Assembly: GCA_015179125.1 (NCBI GenBank)
Contig: WHVA01000452.1
Span: forward strand, 1 to 64,000
Length of the DNA stretch: 64,000 nucleotides
Source of the DNA: Gautieria morchelliformis
Taxonomy: Eukaryota; Basidiomycota; Agaricomycetes; Gomphales; Gomphaceae
Direction of reading: 5' to 3'
A model generated the notes under the pieces. The model was not told the DNA's origin, made no database searches, and worked only from the letters and a program-made list of their open reading frames with translations. Below, piece after piece: positions 44,239 to 55,664 of this stretch (the stretch's first letter is position 1; each line of letters opens with the position of its first letter). The translations under genes and the position numbers were made by a program.

Positions 44239-45351
44239 CTACTTCATAAAGGTCTGGGTCATATGCCTCATTATCAGCTGTGTTGCCCAAGCAGCAGGGA
44301 TACTGACTGAAGGGACTTGAGGAGCTTTTATAAAGTGTTTCTGTGCTGAACCCTGCACTGCGGTTCTCCCAGTGCACCCCAGTATGCGTAGGGTGTTCCC
44401 CAGTGTGTAGTGTGCGTACACAGATACGAACATGCAGACCTCCCTCTCGACATTTGTGATGGTCCTCGCAGCAACTCTAGACATGAAACTGGTAATGGTC
44501 TTGACTGAATCATCAGATATTATAAGATTGCACCTATTGTCATAATCCACAGGTTTAAGCTTTGAGAAGGCTTTCATCTCAAAGAACAGGAAAGCGGCTC
44601 CATTCCATAGTTGATGTGCCACTTTGGGAGTCACTGCACTGTCTCAGAACCATGCAGGAATGCCATCAGGAAATTCGTCATAAAAGGACTCATCAAAATA
44701 ATGGAATCCATGCACCACCAGACACATGTCAAAATTGAACATGTTACATTCCAGTAACAATTCCTTGCCCTTGTGCATTGTGAAATAGATCCAATAGTGA
44801 TCTTGGGGATCCTGAATTTTGACAATGCTTTTATATGGATATGCCAGCTGATCCTCTGGTGACACTCTCAGAGAACCAGAAACAATACCAAAATCAGAAA
44901 TGGGGGAAGACCCAAAGTGCAGTTGGATTTGATGTGCTCCTCTGTCCCTTCCTTTGTTGTTGTTCAGTAAATCCCAAGCATGAGTTGCAAGGCAGACAGA
45001 TGTGACAATAGCCAGGACATGTCCTTCTCTTGTAATGTGTGTCCTCATTTTGCTCTGCACAGCTGCGGTTGGTGCTGTAGGCCACCAATCGCTCCCATCC
45101 AAGTCACCTTTTCCAAGCTTGACAATAAAGGCTGTTGGACCATCAGGGAGTGGTGAATTGATCCCTTCATGTCTGAGGGCTGGGTGCCCCTTGCTCACAC
45201 TCATGTCAGCTAACTCCATTATGCATGCCAGGACTGGATAGTATGAAGTCAGATCTATGCAATCTGTTTTGCCTGGTGACCAAAGAGGCGGTTGAACTGC
45301 TAATAACCTCAGTAGATAGCATGTCCTCACACATAGCGTGTCCTCACACAT
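44239..45351 (-). pseudogene. Unrecognised pseudogene with one in-frame TGA
   Basis: A minus-strand frame of about 235 codons (45351-44644) and a second of about 130 codons (44641-44239) are in the same phase, divided by a single TGA right after AWF at 44644-44646. Together they make about 370 residues with ordinary globular composition: segments include IDLTSYYPVLACIMELADM, HQIQLHFGSSPISDFGIV, YWIYFTMHKGKELLL, FHYFDESFYDEFPDG and ISDDSVKTITSFMSR. I cannot assign a family. It lies between repeat D and a minisatellite, so it may be cargo of repeat D, or a host gene fragment. The upstream start is uncertain because the first codons overlap the minisatellite. Confidence 0.5.
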
Positions 45352-45480
45352 AGCGTGTCCTCACATGTAGTGTGTCCCTCAAGTATACTGTGCATAGCAT
45401 GTCCCTGTGAATAGCATGTGTTCCCCAAGTGTAGGGTGTCCCCTGAGGGTAGCATGTCCCCCATGTGTCCTCACAGTGAA
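45310..45480. repeat. Minisatellite related to 35735-35960
   Basis: About nine imperfect units such as ACATAGCGTGTCCTCAC and AGTGTAGGGTGTCCCC. They share the TAGYRTGTCC core with the array at 35735. Confidence 0.75.
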
Positions 45481-45976
45481 AGTATTGTATAGAAGAGAAA
45501 TTAAATAAATGACAGAAGTGAATATTAGAGAAATAGACTCATATTTGCTAGCAGGGGCTGAAGACAAAGAAAGAGACCACTCACATCCCACCACTCAATG
45601 AGATCTATGCTAGTGATGTCTGGCCAGCTTAGCACAGGAAGACAATGTCGACATGCAGCCTGTCGCTGCTGCTACTGCTGTGCAATGCCTCTGCACTGTC
45701 ACCCATCGACGCCCTGGAGAGATCAACACTGCCGACGCTACCATCCAATTCCACCGAATTCTCCTCGATGACAAGCGGGGCAATGCAGTGCTCAGACGCT
45801 ACATCAAAATGTGCACCAAGTTTGATGTCTAGCGGGCCACCGCCACTGTTCGAGGCAGGGCACCAATCAGCAGTGAACCCACTTCCAGCGTCCGACCTTC
45901 CATCAACCACAGAACCCAACGCATGACTGCCACTGTTCGAGGTGGAGCGCCACTCAGCGGAGAACCTGCTTCCAGT
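45481..45976. other. Ambiguous stretch with overlapping ORFs on both strands
   Basis: A plus-strand frame (45645-45926, 93 codons) starts with MSTCSLSLLLLLCNASALSP, which would pass as a signal peptide. The minus strand is also open (45982-45629) and holds a two-fold repeat around SAEWRSTSNSG and TADWCPASNSG. The repeat is in the DNA (about 45845-45895 and 45930-45980), so both frames may be by-products. I would not call a gene on this evidence. Confidence 0.25.
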
Positions 45977-46794
45977 GTCCACCCTTCTGTCTGCTGGCTA
46001 CAGACTTAATTCTCACTCGACCCATTTCATGACTTCACACATGTGTCTAACAACTCGTAACGCCTTCCATAACGACTTCATGACTATTTCAATATCTCTC
46101 CCTACTCACTTTCTATATCCAAGCCCAATCCAAGCTGAGGCGCACACATGCACCCATCCAAACCGATTCTGAGTATCCCAGAACATGCACACGTACCTGC
46201 ACGAGTCACCAAACCCACTAATGAGTCCAAGCCGAGTCTATACCCAAATCCATACCGCAAGTCGAGTCGAGGTACACAATGAATGTGTACACAGATAGCC
46301 ATACAGCCGGATCGATCCCATCTCTTATCTCCACCATATTTGAGTTGCGTCTATCACTCCTAATCAATCTCGCCTACCTTTTCAGCCTATCCTTCGAGCC
46401 ACCAAACAAGCACGAACCTTTCCGCCTCATCAGTCAAGTCATCAGATAAGTACACACCTTTCTATCCTATGTCCAGGCGAGACCGAGCAGGCGAGCTGCA
46501 GCGCAGATATACAGTGTCGGCAGAACACATGCACCTATTGTACGACCATTTCCTATCATCCTTATCGTCTGTTCTATGTGTCGAGACCCCTGTCCAAGTT
46601 ATTATAAGTAGTACGCCATGTATGACTGAAAACCACTACTAACACAAACCCTTTGATACCTTCTTCAACTTCAAACTTCGAGCTACCCTTCTCCCTTGTG
46701 CTGCACATCGAACTCAGCCTCGAGTCTAGGGCCACATCCTTATCCTATCCAAAACCCACAGACTCTGTCACCATCAACTGCAGAGCTTGATGCA
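45977..46794 (+). repeat. LTR-like repeat (family 3), copy 2
   Basis: It aligns in patches with 28139-28921: ACTTAATTCTCACTCGA, TCGAGCCACCAAACAAG and a TATA-like TTATAAGTAG (about 46604). Ends TGTCC and TTGATGCA are inferred from the alignment. It directly abuts the Ngaro-like element. Confidence 0.4.
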
Positions 46795-47900
46795 TGAGTC
46801 ATTCGGAAGCACAAGCCAGAACGTGCAGGGAAAGGGAACTCAGACAGAACCCTTGGAAGAAGGGGACACAGAGCTGGACTCCGACAGCACCATCTTGATT
46901 AGAAAACTTAAGAGAAGACATTCGGACTCTGACACATCAGATTCGACTGCGTGAAGCAATAAATGACCTAACAAAGCTAAATTCTCTTGGTGTCAGTGGC
47001 AGCGTGATCCCTTTCACACCAGCGCCAACCCAGCCAAACTCTCTCCCTTAAAGTGAACTATCTCCACGACCTCAAAGTGGCAAGGGATGACCTCATCTCC
47101 CAGATTGAATGTCCCAACTTCCCCAACAGCTTATGGCTCGATGCACTTGCCAATTGTTTCATCAACCTCGATCGGGTCTCTCAGGGTATTACAGCCTTGA
47201 ATCTGAGCAAAAAGTCATAGAGTCCATCGGCAACGTTGACATCACCCTCCTCACAGGAGGAGGGTCTCGAGCCCCTTCCAAATCCATCGAATCTCATGGA
47301 GACTGCTCAATTGCCTTCGCTGCCACCAAACAAGCCATCCTGTACGTTTACCCCCACAGAGCTGAAGAACTCACAGAGTATGAACAGTACATCATCGGAC
47401 TCTTTGCGGCTCTCCAACATACAACTTTGCACCAAAGAGTCATCAACCTGGACAAAGCAATTTGAGTGCAGGTCACCAAATATAACCGCCTCTCCCTCAT
47501 CTCCTTTGGCAAATTCGATGATCTCTCCACCTGACACCTCATTGGAGAGAGCTTCCCAATCGCAAGGGAATTCTGTACACCCTGACCTCTTTTTGGCACA
47601 GCAGTCCTGATTTGCCAACGTTTCAACGCCAGTCAATGCACCGGCGATTCCTGCAAGTACAGACACATCTGTGCCACCTGCTCCAGCAAGCACCCCATCC
47701 AGGACTGTGCAAACCAGAGGAGGATCAAACCTCCAAGTGAGTGTGACTCCCTGCGCTGGGAGCCTCCCAAATGGGCCTGAGGTTTCTTATGGACTGAGCA
47801 CACGCTGTCCCACTCGCCCTCAGCGGACTCCACAGAATTCGCCGACCCATTCCTGATAGTTCCCAACAGCGCTGCAGCTCAAACAATAGCTGCCAATCCA
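46790..47900 (+). pseudogene. Ngaro-like Gag region, decayed
   Basis: The region is readable only in pieces over several frames. It starts with an acidic/basic stretch (LDSDSTILIRKLKRRHSD) that meets a stop near 46952. A middle frame (47109-47465) includes QYIIGLFAALQHTTLHQRV. A Cys/His segment, CTGDSCKYRHICATCSSKH, is at about 47640-47700; this finger is usual for Gag-like proteins of fungal DIRS/Ngaro elements. There are several shifts. The role would be packaging the element's RNA. Confidence 0.6.
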
Positions 47901-47910
47901 ACTTCCAATA

Positions 47911-49523
47911 GTCACCCCAATCAATGTTGACCATTTCGAATCACTTCTCTTGTCCCATCCAGACCGACCTCTCATCCACTCTGTCTGCAGGAGTCTTCGT
48001 GAAGGAGTATGGCCATATGCTGTCTTAGACGAAACTGCCCCAGAAACATTTGATTTCTCTGACTGCGACATTTCCGCAGAAGGCCTAGCTTTCCTCCAGG
48101 AGCAGTGAGATATCAAAATTGCTTCTGGTCACTACTCTCCTGTATTCAGCTCTGACCTTCTGCCTGGCATGTACAGTTCGCCTCTCAGCATCGTTCCCAA
48201 GCCTCATTTGGACAAATTCTGTCTGATTAACAATCTCAGTGCTGGTCCCCATGCTCTGAACTCCTGGATTGCACATGATGACTTGCGAGTTCGTTTTGAT
48301 AATTTGCAGGATTTTGGTGTCATTCTCCGCAACCTCCACAAACAGTACAAGTGTGCTCCTGAGTGGCTCTTCAAGGATGATGTCTCAGGAGCCTACCAGT
48401 GCTGGCCCATCCACCCATTCTGGCAACTTAAGCAAATCATTACCATTGATGGTCAGCGCCAGGTCGATCATTGCATGCAGTTCAGAATGTTTAGCGCTGT
48501 CCATATCTGGTGCACCTTCATGGGACTCGTTATCTGGGTTGTGATTCACGTCAAAGACATTCCTGATCTTCACCATTATATGGATGATGCCTGGTCTTGT
48601 GACATGGACTCCGCTTTAGTCCTTTACAAACCCTATGCTATGTGCTATCCTGCTAAACAAGTTCAGCTCCTCCTCCTTTGGGATGAGATCGTGCTCCCTC
48701 ATGAGCAGCCCAAACAATCCTTCGGGAGAACTCTTCGCATCATCAGGCTTGATGTAGACTCGCGCGCCCTCTCCATCACCTTTCCATCAGATGGTAAGCG
48801 CGACTTGGTATCAGCCATTCAAGCCTTCATTGGCCCAAGCGTTTTGTGCCATCGCACTCTCCTTCAATGGCAGCGTCTCCTCAGGTGGATGAACTGGTCT
48901 CTCAATGTCTTCCCTTTGCTGCGCCCTGCTCTGCAATCCTCCTATGCTAAGCTTGAAGGTAAGACCATTGCCTGAGATTCCCTTTACTTAAACCAAGCCA
49001 TCATTGGTGACATCACCTGGCTTGCTGATACAATTGCCACTTCTGATGGCCTCTGTCTTGTCAATTCTCTTGTATGGGGACATGCAGATGGTAACCTCAT
49101 CATCTATTGTGATGCCTCACTTGAAGGCATGGGTTTTTATGGCCCCGTGTTGGACCATGCCTTCTATTCCCCCATCACTGTGCAGCAGCCTTTAGCACAC
49201 ATTTTCTTTTATGAAGCTCTATGTGTTGTATCCACGTTACACTTTGTGATTGATCTACAGCCACCTCCGCGCCGCCTTTTAATTTATACCGATTCCATGA
49301 ACACTGTTAACATGTTCCATTCACTCAAAGCTCATGCTTTGTATAACTGCCTGCTCCTCTTTTCTGTACGATTACTCCTCCTGCAGACTTCATCCCTTCA
49401 AGTTTTCCACATCCCAGGCGCCGACAACACTATCGCTGACACTGTCTCCCATGGCCTTTTTCATGTCACTGCCTCTTTGCACCCCGCGTTGCACATACAC
49501 CTTTTCAACCCCCTCGGGATGTG
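47911..49523 (+). pseudogene. Ngaro-like reverse transcriptase and RNase H
   Basis: One phase runs through the whole region. The N-terminal part has HPDRPLIHSVCRSLREGVWP, a DIRS hallmark, then an in-frame TGA near 48107. RT follows with SIVPKPHLDKF, FKDDVSGAYQCWPIHPFWQ and the catalytic box YMDDAWS (about 48579-48599). A TGA at 48973-48975 separates it from RNase H, which reads IYCDASLEGMGFYGP (about 49100), FYEALCVVSTLHF and YTDSMNTVNMF, then VFHIPGADNTIADTVS. A last TGA ends near 49523. All three stops leave the phase intact and the sequence continues into the recombinase, so the ancestor probably had a single Pol frame. RT makes circular or linear DNA that the recombinase then joins. Confidence 0.82.
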
Positions 49524-49539
49524 ATGGGGATGCAGCATA

Positions 49540-50541
49540 ATGCTCCTTCCCATCACATGGAGCTGGCAACTGTTCCGGACAGCCTGGTCCTGCGAAAAAC
49601 TCTGGTATGAATGCGCCGTTGCGCTCGGTCATGCCATTGAGCCTTCTACCCGCCTCGCCTACAACTTGCACCTCCAATCTTATTTGTCCTTTTGTAAAAT
49701 GCATAACTTTACCGTCAAACCTTCCCCTGACATCCTCAGCCTCTTTGTTGTTTTCATGTCGCACCACATCAAACCTCAGTCTGTTTCCACCTACTTATCC
49801 GGCATCTGCAATGGCCTGGAATCTCATTTCCCCAACATCCATGCCACTCACTCCACCCTTATCATCCACCGTTGCCTCACAGGAATGTGCAAATCCTGTG
49901 GTGCCTCCATTCCACACCAAAAACATGCACTCACCTGTGACGACCTTACCGCTCTGCATGCAGCATACAAATCCCCCTCCCATGATGACCACCTCTTCCT
50001 TGCCATGCTCCTCACTAGCTTCTTTTCTCTGCTTCACCTCAGAGAAATGATCCTTCCTGACTCCCCTTCCAAGCGCTCCTCCAAGAAAATTGTCTCACAA
50101 TGCTCATTACATTTCCTCGCCGACCAGTTCTCTTTTCACCTGCCCTATCACAAGGCGGACCACTTCTACCAGTCCAGCATCATAGTTGTTCTTTGCCCAT
50201 TTCACTTCCCCCTCGACCCCATTCTTTTTATGCAGCACCATATTGCCTCCCGCAATTCTCTTTTTCCCTTCCATCCTGAACTCTGGCTCACCTCCTCCAG
50301 CTTAACCCCTACTTCCTCTTGGTTCCTCATGCGCCTCCGCCGCATCCTTGGTCACAATGTAGGTGGCCACTCACTGCACTCTGGTGGTGCTACAGACCTC
50401 GCTCTCACCGGCGCTCCTGACAACCTTAGCCAAGGTATGGGATGCTGGTCATCCAACACCTTCAAGGTCTACATTCGCAAGCACCCCGTCATCCTGCATG
50501 CCCTCATCCACGGCCGCCCCACCTCTGACGCTCCCTCTTGA
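49540..50541 (+). CDS. Tyrosine recombinase of the Ngaro-like element (probably inactive)
   Basis: This 333-codon frame is in phase with the RT-RNase H frame upstream, so the ATG at 49540 is probably internal to an older polyprotein. The N-terminal SAM-like core-binding part has STRLAYNLHLQSYLSFC and VSTYLSGICNGLESHFP. In the catalytic domain, box I reads LLHLREMI with Arg, box II reads GHSLHSGGATDLA, and the tyrosine is in STFKVYIRKHP-type context (SSNTFKVYIRKHP, about 50450-50495). Tyrosine recombinases need HxxR in box II (HSLR); here the Arg is His, as a CGC to CAC change would give. That loss should abolish strand cleavage. The closing PTSDAPS is followed by a stop, then the split direct repeats. 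Confidence 0.85.
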   Translation: MLLPITWSWQLFRTAWSCEKLWYECAVALGHAIEPSTRLAYNLHLQSYLSFCKMHNFTVKPSPDILSLFVVFMSHHIKPQSVSTYLSGICNGLESHFPNIHATHSTLIIHRCLTGMCKSCGASIPHQKHALTCDDLTALHAAYKSPSHDDHLFLAMLLTSFFSLLHLREMILPDSPSKRSSKKIVSQCSLHFLADQFSFHLPYHKADHFYQSSIIVVLCPFHFPLDPILFMQHHIASRNSLFPFHPELWLTSSSLTPTSSWFLMRLRRILGHNVGGHSLHSGGATDLALTGAPDNLSQGMGCWSSNTFKVYIRKHPVILHALIHGRPTSDAPS

Positions 50542-50604
50542 AAAACCTTATCCTCTCCCACTTGTTCCTCACTTCCCATTCATTCTTGTACCCCTTCTAC
50601 TTCT

Positions 50605-50696
50605 GTCGATGAAGTTTTTCCCATGTGGCAGCCTCGCTGGCGCCGACCTCCCTTTACCACCCTGCTCTAAGCCCTTTGTGCCTCTCAAGGAATTTG
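50605..50696 (+). repeat. Split direct repeat B1
   Basis: GTCGATGAAGTTTTTCCC and the following ~75 bases match 51285-51377 with scattered substitutions. Its place just after the recombinase fits B1 of the Ngaro A1-B1-A2-B2 plan. Confidence 0.75.
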
Positions 50697-51284
50697 TCCA
50701 TGTTTAAAAAGGTACGTCTTTACACAGGGCCAATTCCGCTCCGGCCCACTGGCTTAGTCATCGCACTGACAGTCTTGTTGCACATGATCTTTGCTCTACC
50801 CTTGCTCCTTCTTCTATCTCTCACTTTAGCTTAGGGTGCGCTTCACCCTCCACTGTTACTGATCCGCATTCCGCTGAGCGATGTTTCACTAGCAGGCCTG
50901 AGTCCCGCTTTGGCATAGTTGAGCCCACATGGAGTTCATCATTGTGTCTCAGTGGGGGGCTCACTCAGGCCTTTATCTGTTTTCGCACCAGCGCACCTTC
51001 CCTCGCTCAATTGCATTGCACTGTTACTTTTGCACAGGTACTTTTTCGCTGCTCACATGCTCCACACACACTGACTTCACACAGCTTAGCTTGTTCCATA
51101 ATTCTGCATTGTTATCGTCTCCCCAGGCACCCCCCCTCTCTCTTCGTTCGCATCCCTGTGCGGCACGAATGCTTTTTCCCCTAGGGTTTTTTAACGCCTT
51201 GTGTCATCATCAGGTACCCCCTCACATACTTGTATCTTACCCCCATTTCTTTTCTGCGATTACTTGTATTTACACGTGTCTGTC

Positions 51285-51377
51285 CGTCGATAAAGTTTTT
51301 CCCACCTGGCAGCCTTGCTGGCGTTGACCTCCCGTTACCACCCTGCTCTAAGCCCTTTGCACCACTCAAGGAATTCG
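51285..51377 (+). repeat. Split direct repeat B2, element 3' end
   Basis: GTCGATAAAGTTTTTCCC through CAAGGAATTCG mirrors B1. Beyond it the sequence changes to repeat family R, so this is the likely right end of the element. Confidence 0.75.
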
Positions 51378-51394
51378 ACATTTACATATCGCAG

Positions 51395-53690
51395 GTAAAG
51401 GAGAACAAAGAGAGAAGACTATAAAAGATACTGATGGACACAAATGCACATGCTTGTCCCATCACCCTCTGATGCAAGTGCAGTGACGTCAGTGAAAAGG
51501 GACGTGAAATACTCAAAATCAAAATACAACAGGTCACGGAAGGCTATAAAGAAAAGTATGCGAAGTCACATCAGTCAGGAAACATTTAATAAAGCCACAA
51601 GATCAATACGCGTAAAAGGAACCATTGACATTTGGCAGGGCTGGTAGAAAGCATGTGCTATAGGACATCCATGAACGATCCTGTAAGGAAATGTGGAAAT
51701 CAAAAGGCAAAGTCTTGCAGTAGACTATAAAGAAAATGAATGGGTTTATAACGATGTCCTATACCATCAGTACACATGTGCTCATGCATGCAACGAAACT
51801 CAGGTAGGATGTCGATCAGCAAAGGCATAAAAAATACCTGAAATGATAGCCATAAAAGGATACCCTGAGGTCCACCTGGGCGCTGAAAGAAGAGGGTGAA
51901 CTGGGTGATGGAACAGAAATGAGCTTGAGGACATACCCCTAGCAGGCCAGGGAAGGCATTGAAAAGACCACCCTCCAAATCCACTGCAAAATTGCACCGG
52001 GAGACTTCGCAAAGCCACAAAACCAATAGGCATAAAAGGAACCATTGACGTTTGGCAGGGCTGGTCATACAACTGCGATAGGATGTCAATGAATGATCAC
52101 ATGAGAAAAAGAGAAAATGAAAAGGCAAGCTCTCACAGTAGACTATAAAGAAAAGTAAGGGATTTAGAACCATGTCTTGTATGTTCAGTACAGACATTCT
52201 CAGGGTGCAACGAAAATCTGGTAGGATGTCCATCCACAAAGGCATAAAAAATACCTGAAAGAGACAGCCATCAAAGGACAGGCAGGTGTCTACATGGGCA
52301 CAGAAAGAAAGGAGAGGTGAGCAGGGTGATGCAAAGCAAACGAGGTCATGGATGGACCCCTACTGGGCCAGGGAATGTGGCCAAAGGAGCGCCCTCTTCA
52401 CACCATACAAAATGGCACCGGGAGACTTCCCACAATCCAAACGGACGGAATGATGGGAAGGGGTGGGGAGGGGATGACAAGAAAAAGCACTGCAGGCAAT
52501 GGCAAAGGAGTTGAGACATGGCATACAGTTTACCCCCCCATGAGACGAAGGGCGATTGATGAGTGGAAGCATGCACATGGTTGTTGTACTGGAACTCAGC
52601 CATGTGCAAGAGGTCATCCCAGTCGTCTTGTTGCTCATTGACAAAGAGTCGAAGGTACTGGTCTAGCTCTTGATTGAGTCGCTCCGTCTGCCCGTCAGTC
52701 TGCAGGTGGTACACTGTGGAGGCTGCGATGCGAATTCCCAGCAGGCGATGAAGCTCATGAACTGGACCCCACGATCTGACACCACTGTTCACAGGAGGCC
52801 ATGCAGCTTCCAGACATGGTGTAGGAAAAGTTGCACTGCTCCGGCTGCAGTGATCGTGGTGTTGGTGGGGATGAAGTGTGCCCGCTTGGAGACCGAGTCC
52901 ACTACATTCATCACAGCATTGTAGCCATGTGCGTCAGGCAGTTCCACAATGAAGTCAACACTGATCATGTCCCAGCGTGCTTCAGGGACAGGTAGTGGGT
53001 GGAGTTCACCGAGGGGTGGCTGCCTTCGTGCCTTTGTTCGCAGGCAGAAATTGCACATCTTGGAGTACTCGCCAATATATCGCGACATGTGGGGCCACCA
53101 GTAATTTTGTGAGACAAGTTCAAGGGTCTTCCATCACCCAGGATGACCAGCGACCCGTGAATCATGGTGCTGGGCGACAATTCATCGCCTGAGGTCCTGG
53201 ACATCTGGAACGTAAACTTTACCTCGGAATGTGAGCAACCCATCCATCTCAGCCCACTCTGAAGACACCAGTGATTTCCCACCAGACTCTCGCAGCTTCT
53301 TTACTGCCCCTGCGACCTCATCCTCCAGTGACCCATTTCCAAATGCCTTCTTCACGTCGCGAATAATCCCACGTTCTTCCCCCACCAGGGTGAGCCCCTC
53401 CAGGGCGCGAACAATGAACAGCTCTGGGCGTAGGAGCGTCAGATCGCTGTTGTCACCTGATCCTGACCCATGGTCTGAGTGCCATGACAGTGCATCTGAC
53501 TTTCCCATTGTGACACCAGGCCAATGGTAGAGAAATGCCCCCCCCCCCCCCCATAAAAGGAAAGGCCACCATGGAAGAAGCCGGTAGGAAAGGGCATCCA
53601 ATACAATGAATAGAAATTCATCCGCATAACCATATTCACGGCCATTCACCAGACCCTCCCTCTCCTTCGGAGAGAGTCAGGGACAGCTTT
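51395..53690. repeat. Repeat family R, copy 2, with an integrase insert
   Basis: Two diverged direct units (about 51700-52010 and 52120-52430) share CAGTAGACTATAAAGAAAA, ACACATGTGCTCA-type and GGCATAAAAAATACCTGAAA blocks with copy 1 at 4430-5520. The right end (53531-53665: CATAAAAGGAAAGGCCACC, CCATATTCACGGCCATTCA) matches 5405-5500. Between them lies a minus-strand Gypsy integrase segment (52545-53530). A run of 17 C at 53538-53554 marks the right join. Confidence 0.6.
52545..53530 (-). pseudogene. Gypsy integrase fragment inside repeat R
   Basis: On the minus strand this ~985-bp piece is collinear with 62330-63310 of the chromovirus: an RNase H/integrase linker (LRPELFIVRALEGLTLVG, about 53430), the integrase HHCC finger (YSKMCNFCLRTKARRQPP, about 53060), the catalytic core (ISVDFIVELPDAHG, NVVDSVSKRAHF, about 52960-52890) and the third segment (HLQTDGQTERLNQELDQY, about 52710-52655) with the catalytic Glu in QTERLNQ. 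It has shifts near 53200 and 52790. RT and chromodomain are absent. The fragment is bounded by C-rich joins. Confidence 0.82.
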
Positions 53691-53699
53691 TTGCATTAC

Positions 53700-54060
53700 C
53701 TAAGGCACACGTCTACTCCGCATAAATGCCCAGAACTTGCGAACTTGATATCTCAACTGTTTCTCAATGAAATGGCATGAAAGTTGGATCGAAATACTCA
53801 TAAGAAAATCAGCTAGTGCACCCATGGCATATTATTGTATGAAGATTCATGTTGGAAATCTCCCTAAAACGGCCCTTGTAGCAAGACAGCGAACACGAGT
53901 GCTGTGAAGCTTTTGCACTTCACAAGTCAAACAGAGCATAGCTATAGAGTATAGAACAACTTTATTGATATTACATGATGTTTGTGTATATACAAGCCCT
54001 ATTGCCGGTCTGAATGACACAGTTCTCTACACTTCAATGGCATTAATGGCATCTGTGCTT
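53700..54060 (-). repeat. Low-copy repeat, inverted relative of 6300-6715
   Basis: The reverse complement of 6300-6715. The copies share ATAACAACTTTATTG-type sequence, the complement of a possible polyadenylation region. The reading frames here are not conserved between copies, so coding is unlikely. Confidence 0.5.
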
Positions 54061-55664
54061 AGTGTTGTCTGGGCTCGCTGGGCTCAAAAGCCTGGGCTTG
54101 GGCTTGGCCTTAAGGAGCTCGGGCCTGGGGAATTCCAAGCCCGGCTCTGGAAGTAGGGCTGGGCTGGGCCCAGGCCTGCGGGTGTGGGAAGTTGTTTTGG
54201 AACCCTTCAAGACTTTGGTGTTATTGCTAACACTTCAATCTATCAGAACATGTTTTTACAAGACTCAAAGAATATCAAACAATGCTGCAGCACAACTCCA
54301 GAAATAATTTAATATTTGTACCTTGGTTGCAATCCATGTAAAAACTAGCCCAAGTTAATACAGCTGGAAGGCAATATGTTTCTTAGCAGCAATGAACAAT
54401 AAACTAAAAGAATGTAGGTTTGAGGGCACTATCAGGGTCCCAGCGTATTCCAAAATATGAGGGAATGTGCTTAGCAGGCGAGTTTATAAATGGACTGACC
54501 TGATAATCTACCAATGCACTGCAATTAAACGAGAGGCAAAGAATAGAATCTAAAGCGGCTTTTACAAGTAACAGGAATTGATTTGTGAAAGATATTAACC
54601 AGGAAAATCAACTGATCAACTCTCTCGGGTATTGGAGTGCGAATGGCAAGACTATCAATTGACAGACTCACTCTGTAGAATTTCACCCGAAAGATTAGTC
54701 TAGGTGGCTAAGCAGTAAAGTAACTACTTAACAAGGAATTAGACACTAAAGTAAGTGAATAACCCTAGCTGGGATTAGCAGCTTAGTAAGATGCAAGTCA
54801 CATGAGTCACGTGTAGGATAGAAGCAGTGGATTGCTAGCTTGGATTCTCCTAGGGGGTCAGAATGGCCTCCTTTTATATTGTAAATTACACAGGATTACA
54901 TAAAATGGGGAGCTTCTATCTATTAGGCAAGTGATGTCATAAGTAAATATTTGCACAGCCAAAACACACCCTTGTAACTATTGTGGTGTGTCTGTGCAAG
55001 GAAATTAAGAATAGATAGCCAATCACCTTCCCTGATTTGCACTGCTCAGCATAGCCTTACACAGCCCCGCATAGCCTTGCATAGCCCTGCACAGCCCTAT
55101 GACATCAAGGGTCCTATTTCAGGGGTTGTAGCCCTGAGCTTGGAGGCTCAGTGTCCAATAAGATTGATTGAATATATACCCTAGTTTTGGCTCTGCATAT
55201 CATTGGGCAGTCTTGCACACAGCCTTACACAGCCATGGTTGCTATGAAGCAAGTCGTGTCTGCTGGGTTTGAACTATATTTAAGTGTACAGGCTTGTGTA
55301 AGCTGCACCAGATATTTCCAATCTCACCAGCTGAGATTGAAAGAGCCAAAATGTCGGAGTTGTGGGTTTGACATGCGGCTCTGAATTAGCAAGTTCGAGG
55401 ATCACTCCTGTCGGAGTTTGAAATTGAGCGCCAATGACAAAGTTATGGACTCTCATGGGTTCATAGCCTTTGTCAAGCAAAATAAAGCAGTTTTGAGCCA
55501 AGGAAGTCAAAACAATTGGCGAAAAAATGTAAGAAAATTCAAAGAATATTATAAAGACAGCTCCCCATCAAAGTTGCATGTATTGGCTGATGTTAAGATG
55601 GGAAAAAGGGGTTTTACAGGCTTTTTAATGCTTTTTCGAGATTTTCTGACTAGAAAGACGGTTC
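54061..55664. other. Unassigned stretch with GGGCT-rich and short tandem motifs
   Basis: Positions 54065-54185 are rich in GGGCTGGGC / GCCCAGGC motifs and can fold. TAGGGCTGGGCTGGGCCC at 54156 looks like a hAT-type end, but I found no partner end. Positions 55045-55105 hold about five imperfect units of GCATAGCCTTACACAGCC. No gene recognised; frames of 65-90 codons are unconvincing. Confidence 0.35.

Larger units (their letters stand above)
46790..51377 (+). mobile_element. Ngaro/DIRS-like tyrosine-recombinase retrotransposon
   Basis: The order is Gag with a CCCH-type finger, DIRS-type reverse transcriptase, RNase H and tyrosine recombinase, with no protease or DDE integrase. After the recombinase lies a pair of direct repeats (50605-50696 and 51285-51377) separated by about 590 bp, as in the B1-A2-B2 end of Ngaro split direct repeats. 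The matching A1 repeat expected at the left is not found, so the 5' end is probably lost near the family 3 LTR-like repeat. Stops and shifts make it inactive. Such elements join circular DNA to the target and leave no target duplication. Confidence 0.82.

Noticed and set aside
45645..45926. Small secreted protein with a signal-like start
   Set aside because: The opposite strand is also open and the DNA is internally repetitive; no homologous or regulatory support. Kept only as an ambiguous stretch.
54156..54180. hAT element end (TAGGGCTGGGC)
   Set aside because: No matching inverted end or 8-bp duplication was found nearby.
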